A stretch of DNA of 64,000 nucleotides from Streptomyces sp. NBC_01298 (lineage in GTDB: Bacteria > Actinomycetota > Actinomycetes > Streptomycetales > Streptomycetaceae), in NCBI RefSeq assembly GCF_035978755.1, contig NZ_CP108414.1, positions 3,162,001-3,226,000 on the forward strand. The letters run 5' to 3'. Below, in pieces: positions 17,563-26,306 of this stretch. Below the pieces are notes generated by a model. The model was not told the DNA's origin. It made no database searches and saw only the letters and a program-made list of their open reading frames with translations. The position numbers were made by a program, and so were the translations under genes. Each line of letters begins with the position of its first letter. Within the stretch, counting starts at the first letter, position 1.

Positions 17563-18354
17563 TCAGTGCCAGGTTCGGCGGTCTCTGGCTTTGGTGTGGA
17601 GGGCTTCCGCGTCCGGAGGTTTGAGGGTGGTGGGGGTGCTCGTCAGGAAGGTTGCCGTGGTGGGTGGGGTGAGGATGCGGACGTCTCTGAGGGTGGGGGC
17701 GATCTCCAGGCGGGTCGCGTCCACCACGGCCAGGACCGGGGTCACGGGAGTCGCGAGGGCTCGGGTCGCGTACGCCGCCGCGCGGCGGGCCTCGCGGGGG
17801 TCCGGGGTGGGTTCGGAGCGGCCCACCGTGAGGAGGAGGTCGCCGATCACCGCGCGCTGGCGGCGGCCCTGGACCGTGCGGATGCAGAAGACGCCGGGCG
17901 GGCCGATGAGGAGGTGGTCCGCGATGGTGTGGATCGAGTGCAGGACCTTCCAGTCCTCCGTCTCCGCCAGGGCGTCGAGGACATCGCCCATCCGCTGCCT
18001 CACCGTGAGCTCCTGCCGGAGCCGGTGCCGGGCGCGGGTGCCCGCGGTGCCGTAGGTGAGGGCGCCGAGCAGGGCCTCCCCCGGACGGTTCGGGGCCAGG
18101 TCCTCGTCGGGCGGGAGGGACAGGCGGAGCAGGTCCTCGGCCGTGGGGACGGGTGGCGGGCCGATGGCCACGGTTCCGGTGAGGTAGGGGCGTAACGCCG
18201 TCAGGATCTCCTCCCGGCGCTCGTCCGCCAGCACGCTGATCCGGTTGGCCCGCCGGTCGTACCAGGCCACCGCCCGGCCGTCGGGCAGGTTCACGTACAG
18301 CCGGCCGCGGCCCGGCCGCCCGCTCGGCAGGACCTTCAGTGCCCTCGAAGCCAT
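17563..18354 (-). CDS. NERD (nuclease-related) domain protein
   Basis: The 263-residue protein shows the NERD-type core: EDWKVLHSIHTIADHLLIGP followed by PGVFCIRTVQGRR. The final Lys of the usual endonuclease-like motif is replaced in this copy. An N-terminal segment (VNLPDGRAVAWYDR) and a C-terminal Pro/Thr-rich region flank it. NERD domains resemble restriction-endonuclease folds, but their cellular role is mostly unknown. ATG at 18354 was preferred because the upstream in-frame extension is Pro/Gly-rich noise. Confidence 0.7.
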   Translation of the reverse strand: MASRALKVLPSGRPGRGRLYVNLPDGRAVAWYDRRANRISVLADERREEILTALRPYLTGTVAIGPPPVPTAEDLLRLSLPPDEDLAPNRPGEALLGALTYGTAGTRARHRLRQELTVRQRMGDVLDALAETEDWKVLHSIHTIADHLLIGPPGVFCIRTVQGRRQRAVIGDLLLTVGRSEPTPDPREARRAAAYATRALATPVTPVLAVVDATRLEIAPTLRDVRILTPPTTATFLTSTPTTLKPPDAEALHTKARDRRTWH

Positions 18355-18561
18355 CGCCCTCACCCCCGCCGTCCATGGGAGCAGCCCGGGCGCCCCGCGG
18401 CAATCCCCCGGTGGGGTCCACGTGGCACGCACGGCGTGTAACGACTCCGCCGGGTCGCCGAGGCACGGCTGTTACAGAAGCAACGGGTTACCGCAACGGC
18501 CGGTGCATACGTTGATCCCACCTGGACGGCCCAGGGCCTGACCAGCATCGAAGGACCTCCC

Positions 18562-19179
18562 GTGAACACCATCAGCCGCAGCCGACGCCCGCTCGTACGC
18601 GCCGCCGCCGTGGCCGTGGGTGCCGGCACCCTGCTGGCGTTCCCCGCGGCGGCCGCGTTCGCCGACGGGGTGCCGTCGGCTTCCTCCGCGCAGGGCGTGA
18701 CCGCCCCGCGGACCCTGGTCAAGACCCTGTCCCTGGCCGACGGCGTCTCCACCGCGCACGTGTACCGCGTGGCCAAGGGCGCCTACCAGGCCGACGTCCT
18801 GAACCCCGACGGCTCCACGGCCGCCACCCTGACCAGCCGTGACGGCAGCACCGGCTTCGGCGACGCCGGGGAGATGCACCTCGCGCTGCGGTCCGACGGC
18901 CGGCTCAGTTCCTGGGCCGGGAGTGGCGGGGAGGCCGGGAGCGGGGACGCCATCACCGGCTCCGGGTACAAGACCGCGAGCCGCGACGGGCGGGTCGTCC
19001 CCGCCTCCGCCCCGGGCCCGCGCTCGGGTGCGGGGACCGTCGAGGCGCTGGGTCTGAACACGCTGGCCGACGGCCCGGGTGACGGCATGCTGCTGCTCGC
19101 CGCGGGCGGCGGCATCGCGGCGGTCGGCGCCGCCGGGCTGGGTTTCGCGATGCTGCGCCGCGGGCGTACGGACGCGTAG
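18562..19179 (+). CDS. Secreted or membrane-anchored protein, unknown function
   Basis: The 205-residue product has a Sec-type signal peptide (Arg-rich start, hydrophobic core, cleavage near AAAAFADG). A middle domain of about 100 residues follows (LADGVSTAHVYRVAKGAYQA, then VLNPDGSTAATL). One C-terminal transmembrane helix (MLLLAAGGGIAAVGAAGLGF) ends in a short basic tail, without an LPXTG motif. It is thus a type I membrane protein or sorting-like substrate facing the wall. GTG at 18562 follows AAGGA. The family is not recognised. Confidence 0.7.
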   Translation: MNTISRSRRPLVRAAAVAVGAGTLLAFPAAAAFADGVPSASSAQGVTAPRTLVKTLSLADGVSTAHVYRVAKGAYQADVLNPDGSTAATLTSRDGSTGFGDAGEMHLALRSDGRLSSWAGSGGEAGSGDAITGSGYKTASRDGRVVPASAPGPRSGAGTVEALGLNTLADGPGDGMLLLAAGGGIAAVGAAGLGFAMLRRGRTDA

Positions 19180-19262
19180 GACCCCGTCCCATCGGACCCC
19201 GCCCCATCGGGCGCCGTCCCACCGGACCTCGTCCCATCGGCCCCCGGCCCATCGGACCTGCC
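19180..19262 (+). repeat. Imperfect tandem repeat with CCCATCGGAC core
   Basis: After the stop codon the sequence repeats a unit of about 15-18 bases built on CGTCCCATCGGACC, roughly five times with small changes. It fills most of the 173-bp gap before the lipoprotein gene. No function is evident. Confidence 0.6.
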
Positions 19263-19352
19263 GCGTGCCCCCCGCGCGAGCTCACGGGCAGAAACGATGC
19301 GGCTCTGCCTACTGTGGACGGGCACATGCTCATGGGAGAGGAGGGCGGACGG

Positions 19353-20114
19353 GTGATCGGATCCGTTCCCTCCGGCGGCCCCCGGCGCCGGCGTCTGCGG
19401 GCCGCGCTGCTCGCCGTCCTGCTGCTGCCGCTGGCCGGCGCCTGCGGTGACACCGGCGAGCTGGCCGGTGCCGGGGCGACCCCGACCGCGAGCGGGCCCG
19501 TACATCTGTGGCCGGGGCGCGCGGGGGCCGTCGTACCGCCCGCCGATCCCGGGGGCGCGCCGCCCGAGTACGTCCCCGGGATCGCGCCCGTCCGGGACCA
19601 GAACGTGCACGGGATCGACCCGGCGACCCTGGTGCAAGCCGAGCTGCGGGCCCATCCGAACGTACAGACCGGTCCCGACGGGATGCCGCCCGAGACCATC
19701 GCCGCGATCGAGGCGTGCGGGGCGGACGGGTCCGATCCGAAGAAGTGTCCGGTGCTGACGCCGTACTACCGGGACCTCACCGGCAACGGCAAGGACGAGC
19801 TGATCGTCGGCATCGAGTACCCGGAGCAGCAGATGTCCGTGCGCGTGTACACGGCGGACACCGAGGGCCGGCTCAACCGGATCATGGCGACGACCGACAC
19901 CGTCATCAGCGTCGAGCTCGCCGGGCGGGACGTGATCCTGCGCGTCCCGAGCGGCAACGCCGGCTACGAGGTGAACACCACCTGGTCCTGGGACGAGACG
20001 CAGCGCTCGATGCTGCCGACGTGGGAGCAGATCGTACGGGTGCCCGGCAGCCCCGGGCCGGCCAAGGCCCCGGCGCCGTCCCCGAGCCCCGAGGCGTCGG
20101 GAGCGGCGCGGTGA
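19353..20114 (+). CDS. Lipoprotein paired with a sensor kinase
   Basis: From GTG at 19353 the product is 253 residues. It has an Arg-rich N-terminus, a hydrophobic stretch and lipobox LAGAC. The exported part carries DLTGNGKDELIVGIEY, a Ca-binding FG-GAP-like motif. The C-terminus is Pro/Ser/Ala-rich. The start was chosen for the GGAGAGGAGG site upstream; ATGs at 19326 and 19332 or GTG 19314 would lengthen the cytoplasmic end. It overlaps the kinase gene (GTGA). The arrangement recalls CseA, which tunes the CseC kinase, so modulation of the adjacent kinase is a reasonable inference. Confidence 0.75.
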   Translation: MIGSVPSGGPRRRRLRAALLAVLLLPLAGACGDTGELAGAGATPTASGPVHLWPGRAGAVVPPADPGGAPPEYVPGIAPVRDQNVHGIDPATLVQAELRAHPNVQTGPDGMPPETIAAIEACGADGSDPKKCPVLTPYYRDLTGNGKDELIVGIEYPEQQMSVRVYTADTEGRLNRIMATTDTVISVELAGRDVILRVPSGNAGYEVNTTWSWDETQRSMLPTWEQIVRVPGSPGPAKAPAPSPSPEASGAAR

Positions 20115-21382
20115 GGCTCCGGCTGCCCTCGTGGACGGCGACGCTGACCTGGAAGTCGGCGTGCTTCATCGTGCTGATGTGCTGCTCGCTCGCGGCGGTG
20201 CTGGGCGTGCTCGTGCACGTGGAGGTGACCCGGCAGACCGTCGCGACGGCCCGCGAGAAGGCGCTGGGCAAGCTGACCGACGCCTCGCGCGCCTACGAGG
20301 CCGGCGAGGTGCTGCCGCCGGAGTCCGGACTGGATCCGGCCGGGCTGCCGGACCGGCTGCGCGCGCTGGCCCTGTCCGGGCAGCGCGGGACGCTCGTGGC
20401 GAAGGACCCGAGGGACGGGGACCGGCAGCTGATGTGGGCGGCGGCCCCGGCGGACGGCAAGGCGCTGGCCGTGGCCGTCGACTACGGGCAGAGCGCGCGG
20501 ACGATCACCGGGCTGGACAACGCGATCATCGGCTCGTCGGTGCTGGCCATCGGCGGGACGCTGCTGGTGGGCGCCTTCGCGGTGACGCGGGTGACGCGGC
20601 GGCTGCACCAGACGGCGACGGTGGCCCGCCGGATCACCCAGGGCGACCTGGACGCACGGGTCGGGGATCCGCGGACGAAGGACTCCTCGCGGCACCAGGA
20701 CGAGGTGGCGACGGTGGCGGCGGCCCTGGACACGATGGCGGGCAGCCTGCAGACGAAGCTCCAGCGCGAGCAGCGGTTCACGGCGGACGTGGCGCACGAG
20801 CTGCGCACCCCGCTGACCGGTCTGCAGGCGGCCTCCGAGCTGCTGCCGGAGGGGCGGGCGACGGAGCTGGTGCAGGAGCGGGTGCGCACGATGCGGCAGC
20901 TGACGGAGGACCTGCTGGAGATCTCCCGGCTCGACTCGGGCAGCGAGGTGGTGGAGACGGACCTGCACCAGCTCGGACGCCTCGCGCGGCGGGTGGTGCG
21001 GGCGTCGGGGACCGACACCGAGGTGGTCGTGGTGCGGGACGCGCACGTGGAGACGGACCGGCGGCGCCTGGAGCGGGTGCTGGGGAACCTGGTCGCCAAT
21101 GCCCACAAGCACGGGCGGGCTCCGGTGGTGGTGACGGTGGACGGGCCGGTGGTGACGGTACGGGACCACGGCGACGGCTATCCCGAGTACCTCGTGGCCC
21201 ACGGGCCCCAGCGGTTCCGCACCGGGGGCGGGAGCAAGGGGCACGGGCTGGGGCTGACCATCGCGGTGGGGCAGGCGGAGGTCATCGGGGCCCGGCTGGT
21301 GTTCCGGCAGGCGGCGGACGCGGGAGGCGGGGCGGGCGGGGCGGAGGCCGTACTGACCCTGGTCGAGGCCCGGCTGCCGTGA
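20111..21382 (+). CDS. Sensor histidine kinase without an adjacent response regulator
   Basis: The 423-residue kinase has TM1 at about 14-36, an extracytoplasmic domain of about 95 residues and TM2 at about 137-157. A HAMP segment follows, then the dimerisation and phosphoacceptor box FTADVAHELRTPLTGLQA and a compact ATPase domain with N box NLVANAHKHG, DHGDGYP and GHGLGLTIAV. The catalytic domain is short but its motifs are complete. No response regulator lies on either side, so it acts on a distant partner. Overlap with the lipoprotein gene indicates a coupled sensor pair facing the cell envelope. Confidence 0.85.
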   Translation: MRLRLPSWTATLTWKSACFIVLMCCSLAAVLGVLVHVEVTRQTVATAREKALGKLTDASRAYEAGEVLPPESGLDPAGLPDRLRALALSGQRGTLVAKDPRDGDRQLMWAAAPADGKALAVAVDYGQSARTITGLDNAIIGSSVLAIGGTLLVGAFAVTRVTRRLHQTATVARRITQGDLDARVGDPRTKDSSRHQDEVATVAAALDTMAGSLQTKLQREQRFTADVAHELRTPLTGLQAASELLPEGRATELVQERVRTMRQLTEDLLEISRLDSGSEVVETDLHQLGRLARRVVRASGTDTEVVVVRDAHVETDRRRLERVLGNLVANAHKHGRAPVVVTVDGPVVTVRDHGDGYPEYLVAHGPQRFRTGGGSKGHGLGLTIAVGQAEVIGARLVFRQAADAGGGAGGAEAVLTLVEARLP

Positions 21383-21463
21383 GGTGACGCCCGCCGCCGT
21401 GACGTGACGCCCGCCCTCCGTGAGGTGACGCCCGGCCGCCGTGAGGTGACGCCCGGCCGCCGT
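21379..21463 (+). repeat. 21-bp tandem repeat, four copies
   Basis: The unit GTGAGGTGACGCCCGGCCGCC appears four times with few substitutions. The first copy overlaps the kinase stop codon and the last abuts the stop of the convergent gene. It is a short minisatellite in the convergent gap. Confidence 0.7.
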
Positions 21464-21747
21464 CACTCCCCCGGCGCCGCCGGCGGGGTCGGCTTCGTCC
21501 AGGGCCAGCGGAGCTTCGGCTTCTGGCCGTCCGGGGCGTAGACGTACTTCCAGCCCCGCTGGAGGCCCAGGCGCTTGGAGTAGCCCGCCGGGACCCGCTC
21601 GTAGAGCAGCACCGTGGGGGCGCCGCCGTCCGGGGCCGGGACCGGGATCTCGTACCACTTGGACGGGTGGCCGGTCGGGCCGAGGAGGATCGGCAGGCTC
21701 CGGCCGTCCATCGGACCGCCCTCGAAGGGGGTGGGTTGGCTTCTCAC
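21463..21747 (-). CDS. Small hypothetical protein
   Basis: The 94-residue soluble protein contains GHPSKWYEIPVPAPDGG and a basic aromatic C-terminal half (RLGLQRGWKYVYAPDG, then PKLRWPWTKP). The residue pattern and codon bias look real. ATG at 21711 (MDGRSLPILLG) is an alternative start. No family was recognised. It lies between convergent transcription units, just downstream of the TetR gene on the same strand. Confidence 0.55.
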   Translation of the reverse strand: MRSQPTPFEGGPMDGRSLPILLGPTGHPSKWYEIPVPAPDGGAPTVLLYERVPAGYSKRLGLQRGWKYVYAPDGQKPKLRWPWTKPTPPAAPGE

Positions 21748-21780
21748 CCCTCCAGTCTCACAGCTTCTCGGGCGTCACGG

Positions 21781-22497
21781 TCACAGCAGGTGGGCCGCCT
21801 CGGAGACCACGGGGATCACCCGCCGGGCCAGGACTCCGACCGGACCGTCCGCCGATTCGAGCGCGAGGGCGGCGCGGGCCGCCGCCGCCGTCTCCGGGTC
21901 GGTGGCGGCCGTGGCCGTGAGGAGGGCGATGAACTGGTCCACCAGCCAGTCCCGGAGCGAGTCGGTCCCCGGCTGCTTGCCCTCGTCGATCCAGATCAGC
22001 GAGGCGGCCTCCACCGCCGTGATCCAGGTGCGCACCATCATGCGCAGGCGCGGGCCGGGGGCCGGCACGCCGAGGTGGAAGAGGATCGCCTCGGCGGCGG
22101 CCCGGCGGATGCCGTCGACGGTGGCGGTGGTGCGGGAGGTTTCGACCACGCTGCCGCCCTGGAGGAGGGCGGAGAAGCCGGCGTCGTGTTCGTCGACGAA
22201 GGCGAGGTACCGGTCCAGGGCCCGGGAGAGCCGCTGGGTCAGGGGACCGGCCTGGGGTTCGGCGAAGCAGAGCCGCAGGACGTCGGCGGCCGAGCCGAGG
22301 GCGGCCTCGTAGAGCTGTTGCTTGCCGCCGGGGAAGTAGCGGTAGACCAGGGGGCGCGAGACGCCCGCGGCCTCGGCCACGTCGTCGAGGGAGACCTCCT
22401 CCGGCGCCCGGTGTGCGAACAACGTCAGGGCCGCGTCGAGGAGCTGGGCCCGGCGCTCCTCGACGCTCATCCTGCGGTACGCCCGTACGGCTGTCAT
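21781..22497 (-). CDS. TetR-family regulator
   Basis: The 238-residue protein has an N-terminal TetR DNA-binding domain (AQLLDAALTLFAHRAPEEVS, DVAEAAGVSRPLVYRYFPGG). A ligand-binding helical domain follows, ending with a stretch typical of TetR_C groups. It starts 54 bp after the AurF-like gene on the same strand and is probably co-transcribed with it. Regulation of the AurF gene and perhaps of the divergent diiron gene is inferred from position. Confidence 0.85.
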   Translation of the reverse strand: MTAVRAYRRMSVEERRAQLLDAALTLFAHRAPEEVSLDDVAEAAGVSRPLVYRYFPGGKQQLYEAALGSAADVLRLCFAEPQAGPLTQRLSRALDRYLAFVDEHDAGFSALLQGGSVVETSRTTATVDGIRRAAAEAILFHLGVPAPGPRLRMMVRTWITAVEAASLIWIDEGKQPGTDSLRDWLVDQFIALLTATAATDPETAAAARAALALESADGPVGVLARRVIPVVSEAAHLL

Positions 22498-22551
22498 GTC
22501 CGCAGGGTAGCCCCACCCCGCGGCCCTGGGGTGAGGGGTGCTCAGGCGGGT

Positions 22552-23493
22552 TCAGGCCAGGAGGCCCGAGCTCTTCCAGAGCCTGCGGCCTGCTCCGCGC
22601 ATCACGCCTATGTCGTCCAGGAAGTCGGTGAGCCGCTTGGCTCCGGTCTGCATGACCTCCCGGCGGTGGCCGCTCGCCTTGACCTGGGCGAGCGCCTCGC
22701 GCCGGTCGAGGCCGATGTTGTCGTAGACCTGGGGGTTCACGAAGGCCTGGGAGAAGACCCGGGCGGCCTGGCCGCAGCTGACGCGGGTCAGTTCCTGCTC
22801 CCAGCGCGGGGCGGTGAGCATCTGGCGGCGCAACTCCTCGCGGGCGTAGCGGACGTGGCGCGCCTCCTCGATGACGTGGATGCGGGTGACTCCGCGCACG
22901 AGGGGCTGGACGCGCTCGTCCGGGAAGGTCAGGCGCTGCATCCAGTCGAGGACCTCCTCGCCGAGGAGGGTGCAGGCGAAGGAGCCGGGGGTGGTGGAGA
23001 CGGTCTTCAGGACGCGGGCGAGGTTGTGGTTGGTCCGGGAGACCTGGTACTCGGGGGCGCCGCCCGTCTTGATCATGCGGGCGAACATCATCGAGTGGCG
23101 GCACTCGTCGGCGATCTCGGTGAGCGCGTACCGGACGTGATTGCTGGTCAGGGACTTGTCGTAGATGTGCCGGGTGAGCAGCTGCATCAGGATGATCTCG
23201 AACCAGATGCCGAGCGAGCCGAGGGCGGCCGCTTCGTGGCGGGAGAGTTCGATGCGCTGCTCCTCGCCCATCTTCTTCCAGAGCGGGGTGTCGAAGAGGG
23301 AGAGCAGCTCGGGCGGCCAGTAGTACTTGCCGTCGATGGGCGGGGCGTCCCAGTCGAGTTCCTTGTCGGGGTCGAAGGAGTGCTTCTCCGAGGATTCGAG
23401 CAGCCGCTCGGCGATCTGCTCGCGGTCCTTGAGCAGGCCGAGGGCGTCGCGGAGCTCGGCTCGTTCGGTCACGGTGGTCATGGCTTCGGACAC
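22552..23493 (-). CDS. AurF-family diiron oxygenase
   Basis: The 313-residue protein matches the AurF (p-aminobenzoate N-oxygenase) family. Diiron ligand helices are visible as EIADECRHSMMFARMI and IHVIEEARHVRYAREEL, with a third Glu-bearing helix LGEEVLDWMQRL. Family members oxidise arylamines stepwise to nitro compounds, but many genomic copies have unknown substrates. ATG at 23493 or the ATG twelve bases later could start translation. No biosynthetic cluster surrounds it, so a detoxification or general redox role under the neighbouring TetR is plausible. Confidence 0.8.
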   Translation of the reverse strand: MSEAMTTVTERAELRDALGLLKDREQIAERLLESSEKHSFDPDKELDWDAPPIDGKYYWPPELLSLFDTPLWKKMGEEQRIELSRHEAAALGSLGIWFEIILMQLLTRHIYDKSLTSNHVRYALTEIADECRHSMMFARMIKTGGAPEYQVSRTNHNLARVLKTVSTTPGSFACTLLGEEVLDWMQRLTFPDERVQPLVRGVTRIHVIEEARHVRYAREELRRQMLTAPRWEQELTRVSCGQAARVFSQAFVNPQVYDNIGLDRREALAQVKASGHRREVMQTGAKRLTDFLDDIGVMRGAGRRLWKSSGLLA

Positions 23494-23533
23494 CTCGTCG
23501 TCGAGTTACCGGCGGTCACCTCTTATGAGACTG

Positions 23534-23545
23534 CTTGTCAGCAAG
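23534..23545. promoter_or_regulatory. Short palindrome CTTG-N4-CAAG upstream of the AurF gene
   Basis: The half-sites are exact but short. They lie 41 bp upstream of the AurF start in the divergent gap. A TetR operator here is possible. The evidence is weak, and a longer symmetric extension was not found. Confidence 0.25.
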
Positions 23546-23672
23546 ACCGTCAATCCCCCGCACACGACTTGTTGACCGCGCGTCTACCAACGTGTGACGC
23601 TGCCAACTGTCCGGTCCCGTAAGGAAGTACGCGGCTACGCCATGCGCGGTTACGTGAGACGAGGGGGCGTCA

Positions 23673-24779
23673 GTGTCGACGCACGAGCTCTACACCAACG
23701 ATCCGGGCGAGACCGTCTGGCCGGTCCCCGCATCCGGCAACGCCCGTTTCAGCTGGGAGTACGACGGCGGCCGCGAGCGGCTGCTGGCCCTGTACCAGAA
23801 GGGCAAGGACAAGCAGTGGGACGGCGCCAAGCGCATCGACTGGGACATCGAGGTGGACCCGTACGATCCCCTGGGCACCCCCGACGAGGCGCTTCCGCTG
23901 CACGGCACCCGGCACTGGGCCAAGCTCACCGAGCGGGACCGGGGCGAGCTGCGCCGGCACTACAGCGCATGGAACTTCAGCCAGTTCCTGCACGGCGAGC
24001 AGGGCGCGATGGTGTGCGCGGCGCGCATCGTCGAGTCGGTGCCGGACCTGGACGCGAAGTTCTACTCCGCCACGCAGACCATGGACGAGGCCCGGCACGC
24101 GGAGATCTTCGGGCGCTTCCTGCACGAGAAGATCGGGATGCTCTACCCGATCAACGACAGCCTGCAGGGACTGCTCGGCGACACCCTGCGCGACTCCCGC
24201 TGGGACATGCCGTACCTGGGCATGCAGGTGCTCATCGAGGGGCTGGCGCTGGCCGCCTTCGGGATGATCCGCGACACCACGAACAAGCCGCTTCCCAAGC
24301 AGATCCTGGCCTACGTGATGCAGGACGAGGCACGGCACGTGGCGTTCGGGCGGATGGCCCTGCGCGACTACTACAAGCAGTTGTCGGACGCCGAGCTGCG
24401 CGAGCGCGAGGAGTTCGTGATCGAGGGCTGCTACCTGATGCGGGACCGGCTGCGCGGGGTGGAGGTGCTGGAGAACTTCGGCATCTCGCGCGCGGAGGCG
24501 GAGGAGTTCAGCGAGCGCTCCGAGTTCCTGGAGCTCTTCCGCAAGCTGCTGTTCAGCCGGATCGTGCCGTGCGTGAAGGACATCGGGCTGTGGGGCGAGC
24601 GGCTGCAGAAGGCGTACCTGGACATGGGGGTCTTCGAGATGGGGAACTCCAACCTGGACCTGCTGATGAGCCAGGACGAGGAGATCGCCGAGGCCCTGGA
24701 CCGGGAGCGGTTCGCGGCCGAGGAGGAGCAGCGGGTGGCGGAGGTCGCGGAGACCATCACGGAGGGCGCGGGCGGGTAG
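23673..24779 (+). CDS. Ferritin-like diiron protein
   Basis: The 368-residue helical protein has paired iron-binding helices with MDEARHAEI at 137-145 and QDEARHVAF at 217-225. Upstream Glu residues lie in FLHGEQGAM and in LIEGLALAAFG. This is the ribonucleotide-reductase-like ferritin fold used by oxidases and hydroxylases. It is divergent from the AurF-like gene, so two different diiron enzymes share one 180-bp control region. The start is GTG at 23673. The reaction is unknown; a paired redox pathway is an inference. Confidence 0.7.
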   Translation: MSTHELYTNDPGETVWPVPASGNARFSWEYDGGRERLLALYQKGKDKQWDGAKRIDWDIEVDPYDPLGTPDEALPLHGTRHWAKLTERDRGELRRHYSAWNFSQFLHGEQGAMVCAARIVESVPDLDAKFYSATQTMDEARHAEIFGRFLHEKIGMLYPINDSLQGLLGDTLRDSRWDMPYLGMQVLIEGLALAAFGMIRDTTNKPLPKQILAYVMQDEARHVAFGRMALRDYYKQLSDAELREREEFVIEGCYLMRDRLRGVEVLENFGISRAEAEEFSERSEFLELFRKLLFSRIVPCVKDIGLWGERLQKAYLDMGVFEMGNSNLDLLMSQDEEIAEALDRERFAAEEEQRVAEVAETITEGAGG

Positions 24780-24845
24780 GGCCGGGGGGAAGCCCGGGGG
24801 GGGAGGCCCGGGGGGTAGGCCCGGGGACGGCGAACGCGTACGGGG

Positions 24846-26306
24846 TCACCGGGCGGACAGCGCCGCCTCCATCACCGCCCGGGCGATCGGCGCCGCGGCG
24901 CCGTTGCCGCTGATGTCCCCGCGGACGGCCGACGCGTCCTCGACGACCACCGCGACCGCGACGGCGGGCGGCCGGCCGCCCTCGGGCGCGGCCCAGGAGA
25001 TGAACCAGGCGTACGGGGTCCCCGCGTTGCCGACCCCGTGCTGGGCGGTGCCGGTCTTGCCGCCGACCACGGCTCCGGGGATCGCCGCGTTGCGGCCCGT
25101 GCCGTTCTCCACCACCTTCACCATCAGCTGCTGCATCCGCGTCGCGGTCAGCGGGGTCATGGCCCGGCCGAGACTGTGCTGGTCGGCCCGGCGGACCGGG
25201 TCGCCGTCGTCCTGGGTCGTACGGTCCACCAGGTAGGGGGCCTTGAGCTCCCCGCCGTTGGCGACGGCCGCCGCCACCATCGCCATCTGGAGCGGGGTGG
25301 CCTTGGTGTTGAACTGCCCGATCGAGGACAGGGCCAGCTGGTCGGGGCTCATGTCGGTGTCGAAGTTCGACCGGGACACCCAGGCGGGCACCCGCAGCCC
25401 GGCGTCGTTGAACCCGAACCGCCGGGCCGCCTCGGTCATCCCGCGCAGCCCGACCTGTACGCCGATCTTCGCCATGACCGTGTTGCACGACCACTGGATC
25501 GCGTCCGCCATCGAGGCGTCGGCGCAGCCCGTGCCCGCGTTCGGCAGCAGGGTGCTGGTGCCGGGCAGCGGGTACGGGTCCGGGGTCTCGGTCGGCGCGT
25601 CCACGTCCGTGACCACGCCGGCGTCGAGGGCGGCGGCGGCCGTCACGATCTTGAAGGTGGAGCCGGGCGGGTACGTCTCGCGCAGCGCGCGGTTCAGCAT
25701 CGGTTTGGCGGGGTCCGCGTTGAGCTTCTCCCAGGCCGCCTTGACCCCCGGCCCGGTGCCGGAGAGCACCGCCGGGTCATAGGAGGGGCTGCTGACCAGC
25801 GCGAGGATCCTGCCCGTGGACGGCTCCACGGCGGCGACCGCGCCCCGCTTGCCGGCGAGCCCGGTGTACGCGGCCAGCTGTATCTTCGCCCGGATGGTGG
25901 TGGCGGCGTTGCCGCCGCCGGGGCGGCCGCGCGAGAGCTCGTACCAGAGCGGGAAGGCCGACAGTCCGGGGTCGGTGCCGGAGAGGACGGGGTCCTCGGC
26001 GCGTTCCAGGAAGCTGGTCCCGTAGGTCTGGGAGGCGAAGCCGGTCACGGGTGCGTAGAGCGGGCCGTTCTTGTACGTGCGCTCGTAGCGCAGGGTCTGG
26101 CGGCTGTCCCGGGAGCCGGTGACGGGACGGCCGTCGACGGTGATGTCCCCGCGCGGTTCGGCGTACCGCGCGATGGCGGGGCGCTTGTTAGCCGGGTTGG
26201 CGCCGTAGCCGGCGGCCTCCCAGACCTGCACGCGGCCGACGTTGACCAGCAGGGCGACGAGCAGCAGGGCGCAGAAGTACGCGCACCAGCGGATGTAGCG
26301 GATCAC
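24846..26306 (-). CDS. Class B penicillin-binding protein (D,D-transpeptidase)
   Basis: The 486-residue protein has one N-terminal transmembrane helix (ALLLVALLVNVGRVQV) and a dimerisation domain. The transpeptidase domain carries all three motifs: STFK with nucleophile Ser at about 216, SCN (WSCNTVMAK) and KTGT. It crosslinks peptidoglycan together with the SEDS glycosyltransferase encoded just upstream, which it overlaps by four bases. The organisation equals the PbpA-RodA/FtsW pairs of actinomycetes. In Streptomyces such extra pairs act in sporulation or polar growth. Confidence 0.95.
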   Translation of the reverse strand: MIRYIRWCAYFCALLLVALLVNVGRVQVWEAAGYGANPANKRPAIARYAEPRGDITVDGRPVTGSRDSRQTLRYERTYKNGPLYAPVTGFASQTYGTSFLERAEDPVLSGTDPGLSAFPLWYELSRGRPGGGNAATTIRAKIQLAAYTGLAGKRGAVAAVEPSTGRILALVSSPSYDPAVLSGTGPGVKAAWEKLNADPAKPMLNRALRETYPPGSTFKIVTAAAALDAGVVTDVDAPTETPDPYPLPGTSTLLPNAGTGCADASMADAIQWSCNTVMAKIGVQVGLRGMTEAARRFGFNDAGLRVPAWVSRSNFDTDMSPDQLALSSIGQFNTKATPLQMAMVAAAVANGGELKAPYLVDRTTQDDGDPVRRADQHSLGRAMTPLTATRMQQLMVKVVENGTGRNAAIPGAVVGGKTGTAQHGVGNAGTPYAWFISWAAPEGGRPPAVAVAVVVEDASAVRGDISGNGAAAPIARAVMEAALSAR

